Origin: VRUE01 sp963780815 | Lineage (GTDB): Bacteria; Actinomycetota; Thermoleophilia; Solirubrobacterales; 70-9 | Assembly: GCA_963780815.1 (NCBI GenBank) | Contig: CAWADG010000004.1 | Location: 434,001 to 498,000, forward strand | Length of the DNA: 64,000 nt | Reading direction: 5' to 3' | Shown: in pieces, positions 17,310 to 26,404 of the stretch | How the letters are laid out: each line of letters begins with the position of its first letter | Position numbering within the stretch: position 1 is the first letter of the stretch | The notes under the pieces: model-generated | Database searches by the model: none | What the model was told of the DNA's origin: nothing | The model's input: the letters and a program-made list of their open reading frames with translations, nothing else | Position numbers and translations under genes: made by a program

Positions 17310-18175
17310 TTCTGGCGGGGCGCGAGCAGGTCCGGCAGAAGCTGGTCGGCCGACCCCTTGACGCCGAAGCTCCCCTCGGCGCCGAGCAGCGCCAGCACCG
17401 TCGCCAGCTTCCCGGCGGTCTGGTCGACGTTGTCGACGCTCGCCAGGTCGTTGGCACCGAAGAAGGAGATCGAGGACGGTTCAGCGTCGGTCGCCTCGAC
17501 CCCGACGGCGGCGGTCCTCGTCGCCGTGACCCCGTCGAGCATGCCCGATTCGATTCTGGCCGCCGTCGAGCGTTGGACAGGCCCGAGGTCCTGCGGCTGG
17601 TCGCGGACGACGATCACGCCGTCGAGGGCGCGGAAATTGCCACTCGCGCGGGAGAAGAGGTGGCCGCGCACCCGCTCGAGCAGATTGCCGCCGAGGACGA
17701 GCTGGCGGCCGACCCCGGTGGCGAATTCGGTCTGGGTGTCGGGATCGTGTTCGACGGCGGCGAGCCGCGTCTTCGCCAGGTCGTCCCCGAGCGAGGACAG
17801 GTCGACCGGCTCGCGGACGACGCCGACCGCCACCAGCCGGCCACCGGTCGGGCCGAGGGCGTCGTCGATCGCACCCGAGATCTCCCCCGGGAGGCCGCCG
17901 ATCGCGATCACCCCGATCCGCCGTCCGCGCAGGTCGTTGCGCACCAGCGCCGGGTAGACCTGGTCGGCGAACTCGTTCGCCTGGCCGAGTTCGACGCTCA
18001 ATTCCTCGGCGTGGTTGCGGGCGTCCTCGAGGTTCCCGGTCAGGCTCCGCTCGAGGTCCTTTCGCGTGTTGTTGATCGTGTTGCCGCCGAGCGCGGCGCC
18101 GATGACGACCCCGATCGCAAGAGCGAGGAAGACCGCGATCAACGAGGTCGCGTGGTAGCGCCCGCTATAGCCCAT
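17306..18175 (-). CDS. SteB/MctB-like envelope protein
   Basis: A 289-aa protein with one N-terminal membrane helix (SLIAVFLALAIGVVIGAALG) and an extracytoplasmic domain that starts with a coiled-coil (DLERSLTGNLEDARNHAEEL). It matches the family annotated as copper transporter MctB in mycobacteria and SteB in corynebacteria, where it works with SteA in envelope integrity and cell separation. The order steA-steB-pyrG is conserved. Whether this one affects copper or division is not decidable from sequence; the adjacent steA favours the SteAB role. Confidence 0.85.
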   Translation of the reverse strand: MGYSGRYHATSLIAVFLALAIGVVIGAALGGNTINNTRKDLERSLTGNLEDARNHAEELSVELGQANEFADQVYPALVRNDLRGRRIGVIAIGGLPGEISGAIDDALGPTGGRLVAVGVVREPVDLSSLGDDLAKTRLAAVEHDPDTQTEFATGVGRQLVLGGNLLERVRGHLFSRASGNFRALDGVIVVRDQPQDLGPVQRSTAARIESGMLDGVTATRTAAVGVEATDAEPSSISFFGANDLASVDNVDQTAGKLATVLALLGAEGSFGVKGSADQLLPDLLAPRQK

Positions 18176-18186
18176 CTAGGAATTTT

Positions 18187-18247
18187 CGCGCTTCGCTCGC
18201 TGCGCACTGAACCAGAGATGCTTGCTTGCTCGCTCCGCGCTCATGCT
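18187..18247. repeat. 61-bp intergenic repeat, copy 2
   Basis: Ungapped match to 9897-9957 (about 51 of 61 bases). It lies between steA and the steB-like gene, in the same orientation as copy 1. A shorter related string, CGCGCCTTCGCTCGCCGCGCTCAC by eye, occurs between NAD kinase and tlyA near 23607-23630. Confidence 0.7.
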
Positions 18248-18254
18248 GGAGAGG

Positions 18255-19442
18255 CTAGATGCCCAGCCAAATCTTGATCTTCAGCCAGATCAGTTCGGTC
18301 AGGTCGCTGAGAGCCGGCGAGGCGATCACGACGATCGCCAGCAGGATCGCGAAGGCGGCGAGGAAGAGGGCGGCGGGGCCGAAGCCGGACCCGGGGTTGT
18401 AGAGGCGGCTGACGCCCTTGGCGTCGACCAGCTTCTCGCCGATCCGGAGCCGGGTGAGGAAGGTCGACGACATCCCGCCGCGCTTGCGGTCGAGGAACTC
18501 GATCAGGTTGAAATGGGCGCCGACGCTGACGATCAGGTCCGCGCCCTTCTCGTAGGCCATCAGCATCGCCACGTCCTCGCTGGTCCCGGCAGCGGGGACG
18601 ATCGTGTGATCGATCCCCATCTCGAGGAGCCGCTCGCGGCCCGGGGCACGGCCGTCGGGATAGGCATGGACGATCACCTCCGCGCCGCAGCGCAGGGCGG
18701 CGTCGCCGGCCGAGTCCATGTCGCCGAGGATCAGGTCCGGCTTCAGACCCTCCTCCAGAACCCCGTCGGCGGCGCCGTCGACGGCGACGATCACCGGGCG
18801 GACATCGCGGATGTAGGCGCGGAGCGCCTTCAGGTCGTGGCGATGGCGGTCGCCGCGGACGACGATCAGGACCTGGCGGTCGCGGAAGCTAGTTCGGGTC
18901 GACGGGAACTCGATCCTGTCGGTGAGGAGGTCGGACTCCATCCGGACATGGGCGACGGTGTTCTCGGCGAATTCGGCGAGCGCCTCGTCGACCCGCTCGC
19001 GCTGCTCGTCGAAGCGGCGTTCGAGCTCTTCGACCCCGAGCTCTTCGCCGCGCAGGACGACCTCGCCGCCGACGCTGACCGTGCCGTCGAAGACCGTCAG
19101 GGCGTCGCCATCGTCGATCGCCTCGAATGGGTCGGCCTCCGCGAAGTCGACCAGCACCACGCCGGCGCGGGCCAGCATCAGCGGCCCGGCGTTTGGGTAG
19201 CGGCCGTCGGTCGACTCGGAGGCGTTGAGAACCGCCCGCACGCCGGTCGAGATCAGCTCCTCGGCCGCGATCCGATCGATGTTGCGGTGGTCGATCACCG
19301 CCACGTCGCCAGGGCGGAGTCGCTTCACCAGGTTCTTGGTTCGCCGGCCGGGCCTGGCGGTGCCGCGCACCGCCCCGTTCGCGGCCGCCCCGTTCCGGCG
19401 CGAGAGAAACGCAGGGAGACGGCGGCGACTGGCGATGGCCAC
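18255..19442 (-). CDS. steA: SteA-like cytokinetic/envelope protein
   Basis: A 395-aa protein. The N-terminal part contains LRPGDVAVIDHRNIDRIAAEELI. The centre is a thiamin-pyrophosphokinase-like catalytic fold: DLILGDMDSAGDAALRCG, VHAYPDGRAPG, and PAAGTSEDVAMLMAYEKGAD. A C-terminal membrane helix (AALFLAAFAILLAIVVIASP) is followed by a short basic end. In corynebacteria/mycobacteria SteA pairs with SteB at the septum. It sits directly between recN and the steB-like gene, as in those genomes. Confidence 0.88.
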   Translation of the reverse strand: MAIASRRRLPAFLSRRNGAAANGAVRGTARPGRRTKNLVKRLRPGDVAVIDHRNIDRIAAEELISTGVRAVLNASESTDGRYPNAGPLMLARAGVVLVDFAEADPFEAIDDGDALTVFDGTVSVGGEVVLRGEELGVEELERRFDEQRERVDEALAEFAENTVAHVRMESDLLTDRIEFPSTRTSFRDRQVLIVVRGDRHRHDLKALRAYIRDVRPVIVAVDGAADGVLEEGLKPDLILGDMDSAGDAALRCGAEVIVHAYPDGRAPGRERLLEMGIDHTIVPAAGTSEDVAMLMAYEKGADLIVSVGAHFNLIEFLDRKRGGMSSTFLTRLRIGEKLVDAKGVSRLYNPGSGFGPAALFLAAFAILLAIVVIASPALSDLTELIWLKIKIWLGI

Positions 19443-19474
19443 CGAAGGAGACTACCCGGCTTCCGCGAGCGGCT

Positions 19475-21160
19475 TCAGGCCGCGGCGAGCAGCTCGCGCG
19501 CGTGGCGGTCGGCGGCGTCCCCGTCCCCGTCCCCGCCGCCAAGCATGCGGCGGATCTCCTCGACCACGCTCTCGCCGTCCAGATGCTGGACCGTTGCCCT
19601 GGCCGGCTCGCCGCGGTCCTTCTCGATCCTGAAGTGGGTCGAGGCGAGCGACGCGACCTGCGGCAGGTGGGTGATGCAGATCACCTGGTGCCCGTCGGCG
19701 ATGTCGCGCAGCCGCTCGCCGACCGTGCGGGCGGTGCGGCCGCCGATCCCCGCATCGATCTCATCGAAGACGAGCGTCCCCGCGCCGGCCCCGGCGCCGA
19801 GGCCGGTCAGGGCCAACATCACTCGCGACAGCTCGCCGCCGGAGGCGGCGTCGCGGAGCGGTGCAGCCTCGATTCCGCGGTTCGGTGCAAGTCGCAGCTC
19901 GATCCCCTCGGCTCCGTTCGGGCCGAACCCGTCGGGGAGGGCCTCGAGGACGACCTCGAGGGTCGCCCCCGGCATCGCCAGGTGATCGAGCTCGGCCGCC
20001 ACCCGCTTGCTCAGCCCGGCGGCTGCTCCCGCCCGGCCCCGGCTGAGCTCCCCGGCGAGCTCGGCGCGCCGCGCGGCCGCCATCGCGAGCGCCTCCTCGA
20101 CCTCGGCCGAGCGGACCTCGGACGACTCGAGGCGCTCGATCTCCGCCCGGCAGCGCTGGGCGTGGAGGAGGACGGAGTCGATCTCGCCGCCGTGCTTGCG
20201 GGTCAGGCGGTCGATCTCCTCGAGCCGCTCCTCGACCGCGGCGAGGCGCTCGGGGTCGGAATCGACCCCGTCGAGATACGCCCGAAGCTCGCTGGCGACG
20301 TCGCCGAGCTCGACCGAGAGCGCCGTCATCCGGGCAGCGATCTCATCGAGCCTCGGGTCGACCCCGGCCACCGCGTCGAGCTTGGAGCCGGCGGCCGCGA
20401 TCGCGCCGGCGGCGCCGGCGTCGTCCCCGTCCCCTGCTCCGGTCGCTCCCTCGGCCGCGCCGGCGGCGGCCTCGCGAAGTCCCTCGGCGTGCCGCAGCCG
20501 CTCGCGCTCCCCGGCCAGCTCCTCGATCTCGTCAGGGTTCGGGGCGACCGCCTCGATCTCGGACAGCTCATAGCGGAAGAGGTCGAGATCGCGCTCGCGC
20601 GATCCGTCCCGCTCGCGCAGCTCGGCCAGCTCGGCCTCGAGGCGGAGCGCCTCGCGGTGTGAGTCTCGATACCGCTCGCGCAGCGCGAGGTGCTCGGGTC
20701 CGGCGAAGCCGTCGAGGATCTCGACCTGCGCCGAGGCGATCGTCAGCTTGCGGTGCTCGTGTTGGCCGTAGAAGGCGAGCAGCCGCCCGCCGAGCAGCTT
20801 CAGGTCGGCGGCCGAGGCGGCGCGGCCGGCGACGAAGGCCGCCGTCCGCCCTGAGGCCGAGACCCGGCGGCCGAGCACGACCTCCCGCACCCCCCCGGGC
20901 AGGCGCGCGGCCAGCTCCGCCATCTCCGGCTCCTCGAGCACGCCCTCGGGCAGGTCGAACGACCCCTCGACCCAGGCCTCCTCGGCCCCGGGTCGGACGA
21001 TCTGCCGGCGGGCCTTGCCGCCCATCAGGAGATCGAGCGAGTGGGCAAGGATCGTCTTGCCGGCGCCAGTCTCACCGGTGATCGCGTTGAGGCCGGCGCC
21101 GAGGCGCAGCTCGGCCCTCTCGATCAGGAGCAGGTTCTCGATCCGCAGCTCTCGGAGCAC
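19475..21160 (-). CDS. recN: DNA repair protein RecN
   Basis: A 561-aa SMC-like ATPase. The N-terminal Walker A is ITGETGAGKTILAHSLDLLM, a long helical coiled-coil rich in Glu/Arg/Leu occupies ~150-380, and the C-terminal signature/Walker B are SGGELSRVMLAL and LVFDEIDAGIGGRTA, followed by the H-loop ICITHLPQVAS. RecN acts early at double-strand breaks. Part of the conserved tlyA-nadK-recN-steA series, here interrupted by an MFS gene. No LexA box is visible upstream. Confidence 0.93.
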   Translation of the reverse strand: MLRELRIENLLLIERAELRLGAGLNAITGETGAGKTILAHSLDLLMGGKARRQIVRPGAEEAWVEGSFDLPEGVLEEPEMAELAARLPGGVREVVLGRRVSASGRTAAFVAGRAASAADLKLLGGRLLAFYGQHEHRKLTIASAQVEILDGFAGPEHLALRERYRDSHREALRLEAELAELRERDGSRERDLDLFRYELSEIEAVAPNPDEIEELAGERERLRHAEGLREAAAGAAEGATGAGDGDDAGAAGAIAAAGSKLDAVAGVDPRLDEIAARMTALSVELGDVASELRAYLDGVDSDPERLAAVEERLEEIDRLTRKHGGEIDSVLLHAQRCRAEIERLESSEVRSAEVEEALAMAAARRAELAGELSRGRAGAAAGLSKRVAAELDHLAMPGATLEVVLEALPDGFGPNGAEGIELRLAPNRGIEAAPLRDAASGGELSRVMLALTGLGAGAGAGTLVFDEIDAGIGGRTARTVGERLRDIADGHQVICITHLPQVASLASTHFRIEKDRGEPARATVQHLDGESVVEEIRRMLGGGDGDGDAADRHARELLAAA

Positions 21161-21191
21161 GCTCCCTGTCTAGCATCCGCGGCGGCGGCGA

Positions 21192-22721
21192 CTAGGCGGG
21201 AACCGGCTCGCCGGCAGGCTCTTTCTCAGCCGTGGTCGCCTGCACGAAGTCCTTCGAGCGGACGAGGAAGAAGCCGCAGGTGGCGCCGATGAAGGAGAGG
21301 ACCGCGGCGATCAGGATGATCTCGTTGAAGCCGCTGACGAAGGCCACCGTCGAGGCATGCGCGACTTCGGCCCTCTGCCCGGGTGGGACCACTTCCGTCG
21401 CGGCTTTCGAGCCCCCGGAGGCGACGAGTTCGGAGAGGCCGCTGGGCGCGTTTGGGAGCAGCTGGCTGAGCTTGGAGTCGACCTGGGACTGGAAGATCGC
21501 GCCGAGCGAGGCCACGCCGGTGGCGATCCCGACCTGGCGGAACGTGGTGTTGATCCCGGAGCCCATCCCGGATTTCTCAACCGGGACGACGGCGATCGCC
21601 GCCTGGCCGATGCCGGGGTTGGTGATCCCGATGCCGACGCCTGCGACCAGGAACCCGGCGAGCAGCGCCGTCCATTCCGAGTCGGCGCTGACCCCGTGCA
21701 TCAGGAGCAGCCCGACCCCGACGGTCGCGAGGCCGACGCCGAGCAGAACGCGGATTGCGATTCGGTGCGAGAGCGCGCCCGCGATCGGCGAGGCGATGAA
21801 GGAGAGGAGGGTCAGGGGCAGGAACCGCAGCCCGGCTTCGAGCGGCGAGTAGTCGAGCACTCCCTGGATGTAGATCGTCAGGTAGAGGAACATCGCGAAC
21901 ATCCCGGCCGAGAGGCCGAAGGCGACCGCCGAGACCCCGTTGAAAGCGGGGTTGCGGAACAGGCTCAGGTCGAGCATCGGGTGGCTGCTGCGCGACTCGA
22001 TCGCGACGAAGGCGCACATCAGGACGACCGCCGCCCCCAGGGAGGCGACGATCTCGGTGCTGCCCCAGCCTTCCGGGTTGCCCCTGATCAGGCCGAAGAT
22101 CAGGAAGAAGAGGGCGAGGGAGAAGGTGATCAGGCCGGGGAAGTCGACCCGCTGCGGGTCCTGGGCGGCGACGTTCGCCAGTTTCAGCTCGGTCAGGACG
22201 ATCGCCGTGATGCCGATCGGAACGTTGACGAAGAAGATCCATTCCCATCCGAGGTGCTCGGTGATCAGGCCACCGACGAGCGGGCCGATCGCGACCGCGC
22301 CGCCGATCGTCGCTCCCCAAACGCCGAAGGCGGTCGCCCGGTCTTTGCCGTGGAACTCCTGGCCGATCAGCGCCAGCGAGGTGGCGAACATCCCGGCGCC
22401 GCCGACACCCTGGAGGCCGCGCGCGAGGTTGAGCAGGGTCGGGTCGCCGGCGATCCCGCAGAGGAACGAGGCGAAGGTGAAGACGCCGAAGCCGATCGTG
22501 AAGACGCGCCGCCGCCCGAGGCGGTCGCCGAGCGACCCGGCCGTCAGCAGGATCGAGGCAAGCATCAACGAGTAGGCGTCGACCACCCACTGCAGGCTGG
22601 AAAGGCTCGCGTTGAGGTCGGTCCTGATGTCCGGAAGGGCGACGTTCACGACCGTGATGTCCAGCAGAAGCATGAACGTCGCGATAGAGATCAGGACGAG
22701 GGTCCACCACTTTCGCTCCAT
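21192..22721 (-). CDS. DHA2-family (14-TM) MFS drug exporter
   Basis: 509 aa from ATG 22721; a TTG three codons upstream is also possible. It belongs to the EmrB/QacA type: TFMLLLDITVVNVALPDI (TM1, motif D1), the TM2-3 loop LTAGSLGDRLGRRRVF (motif A), and motif C-like GAVAIGPLVGGLITEHLGW. It is a proton-driven multidrug or metabolite exporter with unknown substrate. It sits between NAD kinase and recN, where most actinobacteria have nothing, so it is probably an insertion into the cluster. Confidence 0.88.
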   Translation of the reverse strand: MERKWWTLVLISIATFMLLLDITVVNVALPDIRTDLNASLSSLQWVVDAYSLMLASILLTAGSLGDRLGRRRVFTIGFGVFTFASFLCGIAGDPTLLNLARGLQGVGGAGMFATSLALIGQEFHGKDRATAFGVWGATIGGAVAIGPLVGGLITEHLGWEWIFFVNVPIGITAIVLTELKLANVAAQDPQRVDFPGLITFSLALFFLIFGLIRGNPEGWGSTEIVASLGAAVVLMCAFVAIESRSSHPMLDLSLFRNPAFNGVSAVAFGLSAGMFAMFLYLTIYIQGVLDYSPLEAGLRFLPLTLLSFIASPIAGALSHRIAIRVLLGVGLATVGVGLLLMHGVSADSEWTALLAGFLVAGVGIGITNPGIGQAAIAVVPVEKSGMGSGINTTFRQVGIATGVASLGAIFQSQVDSKLSQLLPNAPSGLSELVASGGSKAATEVVPPGQRAEVAHASTVAFVSGFNEIILIAAVLSFIGATCGFFLVRSKDFVQATTAEKEPAGEPVPA

Positions 22722-22753
22722 GCCTCTCAACCCTAGAGAACCGAGCTCGCCGG

Positions 22754-23599
22754 CTAAACGGCGAGGTGGCCGAACTTCTCGCGGATCCGCTGGTAGAAGC
22801 TCGACCCCGGCAGCTGAGCCAGCCTGCCGACCCCGTTTGCGAACCCGATCTCGAGCTCGTCGCCGGGCCCAAGCGTGCCGGCCTGGCCGCCGTCGACCGA
22901 GATGTCGACAGGCTCCCTGCCCTCGGCATTGCCGACGTGGAGGACGTCGTCGGGAGCGACGACGAGCGCCCGCGCGGTAAGCGAGTGGGGCGAGATGTAG
23001 CTGACGACGTATCCCTCGACACCCCAGGCGAGAATCGGCCCCTGGTTGGCGAGGTTGTAGCCGGTCGAGCCGGCCGGCGTCGCGGCGACGAGGCCGTCAC
23101 AGCGGACGTCGCCGACGACCTCCCCGGCGATCCGGTAGGTCAGCTCGGCGACCCGGTCCCGCGGGCGGCGGATGAAGCTGATGTCGTTGAAGCCGACCCT
23201 TGCCTCGCCGTAGAGCTCGACCTCGAGCCCCGGCAGGTCGATCATCTCGAGCTCCCCCGCGAGGGCGCGCTCGATGCCGGACCGCGCCTCCTCGCGGTCG
23301 ACCGCGGCGAGGAAGCCGACGGTGCCGAAATTGACCCCGAAGACGGGGACCCCGGTGCGGGCGAAGTGCCGCAGCGCGTAGAGGATCGAGCCGTCGCCGC
23401 CGAGTACGAGGCAGAGGTCGAGGTCGCGTGGGAGGACCTCGACCGTCTCGAGCCCGTCGGCCGCGGTGGCGTGCTTGGCGACCTCGTCGGGGGTCGCGAC
23501 GAGGCGGCACCCGGCCGCCGCCGCAATCTCGATCGCGATCCCCACCGCGTCGGTGGTCGCCGGCGGGTGCGAGTGGGTGATCAGCGCCGCCCTCCTCAT
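22754..23599 (-). CDS. nadK: NAD kinase
   Basis: 281 aa from ATG 23599. Diagnostic motifs: GGDGSILYALRHFA (GGDG phosphate site), GVNFGTVGFLA, the NE/D-like motif in the VGFNDISFI strand, and the substrate loop LVAATPAGSTGYNLANQGP, then VVSYISPHSLTARALVVAP. It phosphorylates NAD to NADP. The longer frame upstream is a shadow of tlyA. It follows tlyA by 26 bp, the conserved actinobacterial pair. Confidence 0.93.
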   Translation of the reverse strand: MRRAALITHSHPPATTDAVGIAIEIAAAAGCRLVATPDEVAKHATAADGLETVEVLPRDLDLCLVLGGDGSILYALRHFARTGVPVFGVNFGTVGFLAAVDREEARSGIERALAGELEMIDLPGLEVELYGEARVGFNDISFIRRPRDRVAELTYRIAGEVVGDVRCDGLVAATPAGSTGYNLANQGPILAWGVEGYVVSYISPHSLTARALVVAPDDVLHVGNAEGREPVDISVDGGQAGTLGPGDELEIGFANGVGRLAQLPGSSFYQRIREKFGHLAV

Positions 23600-23625
23600 C
23601 AAGGTCGCGCCTTCGCTCGCCGCGC

Positions 23626-24408
23626 TCACGGTTCCACCGCCAGGATCGCCGCCTCGAAATCGGCGACCTCGTCGCCCTCTCCCCCGCCCCAGACGAAGGT
23701 CTCGAGATTCCCCTTCGGCCCGGCCAGGCCCGACGATGCGAAGCCCCGGACGGGGAGCCCCAGCTCCTGTGCGCAATGGGCGACGGAGAGGATCGCCTCC
23801 CGCCGGTCGGCGGGGTCGCGGACGACGCCCCTGCCGACACGCTCGCGGCCGAGCTCGAACTGGGGCTTGACCATCGCCAGAACCTCGCCGCCGGGCGCGA
23901 TACAGGCGGCGATCGCCGGCAGAACCTTCGTCAGCGAGATGAACGAGACGTCGACCGTGGCCAGGTCGGGGGCGAACGGGAGGTCCTCGGATCGGAGGTG
24001 GCGGGCGTTGACGCGCTCGATCACTGTCACCCTCGGATCCTCGCGGATGCCGAGCCCGATCTGTCCATAGGCGACATCGAGGGCGATCACCCGTGCGGCA
24101 CCGCGCTGGAGCAGGCAGTCGGTGAAGCCACCGGTCGAGGCGCCGACGTCGAGGCAATCGCGTCCATCGACGTCAAGTTCGAGCGCGGTCAGCGCGTTCT
24201 CGAGCTTGAGCCCCCCGCGCGAGACGAACCGTGAGCCCGAATCGATCACCAGTTCGGTGTCCGGCTCGACCAGCTGGCTCGGCCGCAGCGCGACCGGCCC
24301 GTCGCCACCGACGCGCACGGCGCCTGCCCGCACCGCGCTGGCGGCCGCCGAGCGCGACGGGAACAGCCCCCGATCGGCGAGCACAGCGTCGATCCGTGCC
24401 TTCTTCAC
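23626..24408 (-). CDS. tlyA: TlyA-family 2'-O-methyltransferase/hemolysin-like protein
   Basis: A 260-aa protein with an N-terminal S4 RNA-binding domain (RIDAVLADRGLFPSRSAAASA) and an FtsJ/RrmJ-type methyltransferase domain: RGGLKLENAL, DVGASTGGFTDCLLQRGA (SAM motif I), TVDVSFISLTKVLP and AMVKPQFELGRE. In mycobacteria TlyA methylates 16S and 23S rRNA and sets capreomycin sensitivity. It is the first gene of the leftward tlyA-nadK run. Confidence 0.93.
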   Translation of the reverse strand: MKKARIDAVLADRGLFPSRSAAASAVRAGAVRVGGDGPVALRPSQLVEPDTELVIDSGSRFVSRGGLKLENALTALELDVDGRDCLDVGASTGGFTDCLLQRGAARVIALDVAYGQIGLGIREDPRVTVIERVNARHLRSEDLPFAPDLATVDVSFISLTKVLPAIAACIAPGGEVLAMVKPQFELGRERVGRGVVRDPADRREAILSVAHCAQELGLPVRGFASSGLAGPKGNLETFVWGGGEGDEVADFEAAILAVEP

Positions 24409-24720
24409 CGGCCAACCGTACTGGGAACTCGTCAGATGCAGGGATTCCGTCGAATTTAGGTTCCTCTTGCGCTCCGGTTACCCAGTCCTTAGTATTGGGT
24501 ATTAGGTTTGCTCGAGATGGGGTCTATGGAGAGCCTCTGTGACTCGGCTCACACATAAATCGCACATATGTTCGTATTCTGATTCAAGGATTCGCAGACG
24601 AGGACCGATGAAAGGCTTGGTTTAGAGAACTTCCCGGTTGGGTCTGGCGCCGCCCATACGGTGCCCATCGATCTCCCTCGATGAGCCCCGCGCGACGCGT
24701 TAAGGGCCCACCTACCTCCC
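24409..24720. other. Intergenic region upstream of tlyA
   Basis: More AT-rich than its surroundings and without a convincing coding frame. It should contain the tlyA promoter (leftward) and the promoter for structured repeat A (rightward). An imperfect LexA-like string, CGCACATATGTTCG, lies at 24561-24574 and differs from the perfect operator at one core base; it is too far from any gene start to interpret. Confidence 0.4.
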
Positions 24721-24808
24721 ATCGATCCACATATATAGAGATACATATCTCTCCTCCCTGTAGTAACCCCAGAAACGCCCCTCCTCCCCGGAGGGGCGTT
24801 TTCTGTTG
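24721..24808 (+). ncRNA. Structured repeat/sRNA candidate A, ending in terminator; left attachment repeat
   Basis: The 3' part 24747-24808 is identical to copies B and C over 62 bp. It consists of ATCTCTCCTCCCTG, a CTG/CAG mini-stem around TAGTAACCC, and the terminator hairpin CGCCCCTCC/GGAGGGGCG followed by TTTTCTG. The 5' part (ATATATAGAGATACATATCTCTCC) resembles copy G rather than B-D. It forms an AGAGAT/ATCTCT hairpin that would mask the C/U-rich segment. It marks the left boundary of the integrated element. Confidence 0.6.
24747..24808 (+). repeat. 62-bp direct repeat, attL candidate
   Basis: Exact 62-bp match to 38642-38703 and 40053-40114. The first pair flanks a block with an integrase, replication genes and an excisionase-like gene, as expected for attL/attR of an element integrated into the 3' end and terminator of a small RNA gene. 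Confidence 0.6.
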
Positions 24809-24861
24809 TGGAGCCAAATCTGAGCCGTAGGCGTTAGTCGCCGGCACCGGGAATTCGGCTC

Positions 24862-24883
24862 GTGCGCCAGTTGGTGCGCCAGT
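24862..24883 (+). repeat. Paired GTGCGCCAGT repeats, left arm-type site candidate
   Basis: Two perfect copies of GTGCGCCAGT with a 12-bp period, 54 bp inside the left 62-bp repeat. The same pair occurs with an 11-bp period at 38528-38548, inside the right end. After excision they would flank the core on both sides, like integrase arm sites. Confidence 0.5.
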
Positions 24884-25079
24884 CAGACGTTCTCGCCGCC
24901 CAGTTGGGACTGGGAGATCTGACGCGCCTCGGACTCAAAATGCTCAATCTTCGGATCCAGCTCGTCGAGGAGTAACTGGATTTCGTCGCGGTCCTCCCTT
25001 GAGGATCGAGGCCAAGCACCTCGATTGGCCATGCGCAGGACTTCAAATGCACTCCGACAGTCGTTGTGTCGGCGCCGCC
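24883..25079 (-). pseudogene. 3' part of a gene split by IS21 (C-terminal fragment)
   Basis: Reading leftward from the IS edge, one frame gives RRRHNDCRSAFEVLRMANRG, then SREDRDEIQLLLDELDPKIE and an end at QLGGENV before TGA. It is a natural-looking helical sequence without its own convincing start; an internal ATG at 25032 would give only 49 aa with no Shine-Dalgarno. It is in the right place and orientation to be the continuation of the truncated gene at 27261-27686 on the other side of the IS. Confidence 0.6.
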
Positions 25080-25192
25080 TGAATACTGACCCCCTCTCGC
25101 CGGACGAAAACTGACCCCTCCGACGGCGACGAGAGCGTCCGGGGGGACTTCGAGCCTGGCTCGGTCAAGCGATCGAGGTCAGGAGGAAGAGG

Positions 25193-26404
25193 GTGGTTCA
25201 GGTGCAGGAGTGGGCCGAGATCAGGGCGATGAAGCAGGTGCAGGGGCTGTCGATCAAGGAGATCGCGAGGCGGACCGGGCACTCGCGAAACACGATCCGC
25301 GCTGCGCTGCGCTCCCCCCAGCCGCCGCGCTACGGGCCGAGAGCGCCGCGGCCCTCGAAGCTCGAGGCGTTCAAGGAGCAGATCCACGCCTTGCTGAAGG
25401 CCGATGGAGCGATCCCCTCGCAGGTGATCCGCGAGCGGATCACCGAGGCCGGCTACCGAGGCGCCAAGACGATCTGCGATGACTACGTGCGCGAGCTGCG
25501 CCCGGTCTTCAACCCGCCGCGCACCTTCCAGCGCACCCAATATGAGCCCGGCCAGCTGGTCCAGTTCGATCTCTGGGAGCCGAGCCAGCCGATCCCGGTT
25601 GGCCACGGCCAGCTGCGCCGTGGCTGGGTCCTCACCTGCTGCTCGGGCTACTCTCGCGCCGGCGCAGGGAGCCTGATCTTCTCCAAGGAGGCCCCCGACA
25701 TCCTCTGGGGCATGAGCCGCTGCCTCGGAGAGCTCGGGGCGCTGCCTGAGAAGGTGGTCTGGGATCGCGAGGGGGCGATCCACCGCGGCGGCGGTCAGCC
25801 CACCGACGCCTTCGCCGCCTTCTGCGGCGAGCTCGGGCTCGGCTGGGTGATCCTCGATGCGGGCGACTGCCAGGCCAAGGGCATGCTCGAGCGCCTTCAC
25901 GACTTCATCGAGCGCAGCTTCGAGCCCGCCCGCAGCTTCGCGGGCCCGCTCGACTACCAGCACCAGCTCGACGGCTGGTTTGCAGACCGCGCCAACGCCC
26001 GCACCCACCGGACGCTTCGCGCGGTGCCCGCCGAGCGCCTCGCTGCCGAGCGCGAGCTGATGCGGGCGCTGCCCGATCAGATGCCCGATCTCGACCGCCG
26101 CTTCGTGATCCGGGTCCCCGCCCAGCCCTACCTGAGGTGGGACACCAACGACTACTCGCTCGATCCTCGCCTTGCCGGGCGCCGGGTCGAGGTCCGTATC
26201 TCCCAGGCCGAGGTCGGCGCCGTCGCGCTCGACAGCGGCGAGCCCGCGGCGAGCCACCGCCGCTCCTTCGCCAAGCACCTCACCTTCACCGACCCCGCCC
26301 ACCAGCGGGCACTCGAAGAGCTGCGTGGCGAGCGCCGGGCGCCCAAAGAGCCCGAGGTCGAGGTCCGCCCCCTGGCCCGCTACGACGCCCTGATCCCGGC
26401 ATGA
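25193..26404 (+). CDS. istA: IS21-family transposase IstA
   Basis: A 403-aa protein. The N-terminal HTH (MKQVQGLSIKEIARRTGHSR) is followed by the rve/DDE integrase core: VQFDLWEPSQPIP (first Asp), EKVVWDREGAI (second Asp) and CQAKGMLERLHDFIERSF (Glu context). A beta-barrel C-terminal domain contains YLRWDTNDYSLDPRLAGRRV. GTG 25193 has AGGAGGAAGAGG directly upstream. The frame is intact, so the element may still be active together with IstB. Confidence 0.93.
   Translation: MVQVQEWAEIRAMKQVQGLSIKEIARRTGHSRNTIRAALRSPQPPRYGPRAPRPSKLEAFKEQIHALLKADGAIPSQVIRERITEAGYRGAKTICDDYVRELRPVFNPPRTFQRTQYEPGQLVQFDLWEPSQPIPVGHGQLRRGWVLTCCSGYSRAGAGSLIFSKEAPDILWGMSRCLGELGALPEKVVWDREGAIHRGGGQPTDAFAAFCGELGLGWVILDAGDCQAKGMLERLHDFIERSFEPARSFAGPLDYQHQLDGWFADRANARTHRTLRAVPAERLAAERELMRALPDQMPDLDRRFVIRVPAQPYLRWDTNDYSLDPRLAGRRVEVRISQAEVGAVALDSGEPAASHRRSFAKHLTFTDPAHQRALEELRGERRAPKEPEVEVRPLARYDALIPA

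Noticed and set aside
16477..17457. Long N-terminal extension of pyrG (880-aa open frame)
   Set aside because: CTP synthase starts at 16476 with the standard N-terminus; the extension is a shadow of the GT4 and steB-like genes.
24561..24574. CGCACATATGTTCG as a third LexA box
   Set aside because: One core base departs from CGAAC-N4-GTTCG and no gene start is close; it is weaker than the two perfect boxes.
24549..24847. Open frames on the minus strand across structured repeat A
   Set aside because: They read through the terminator hairpin and the C/U-rich RNA segment, have no Shine-Dalgarno, and the same peptide appears at copy B only because the DNA is repeated.
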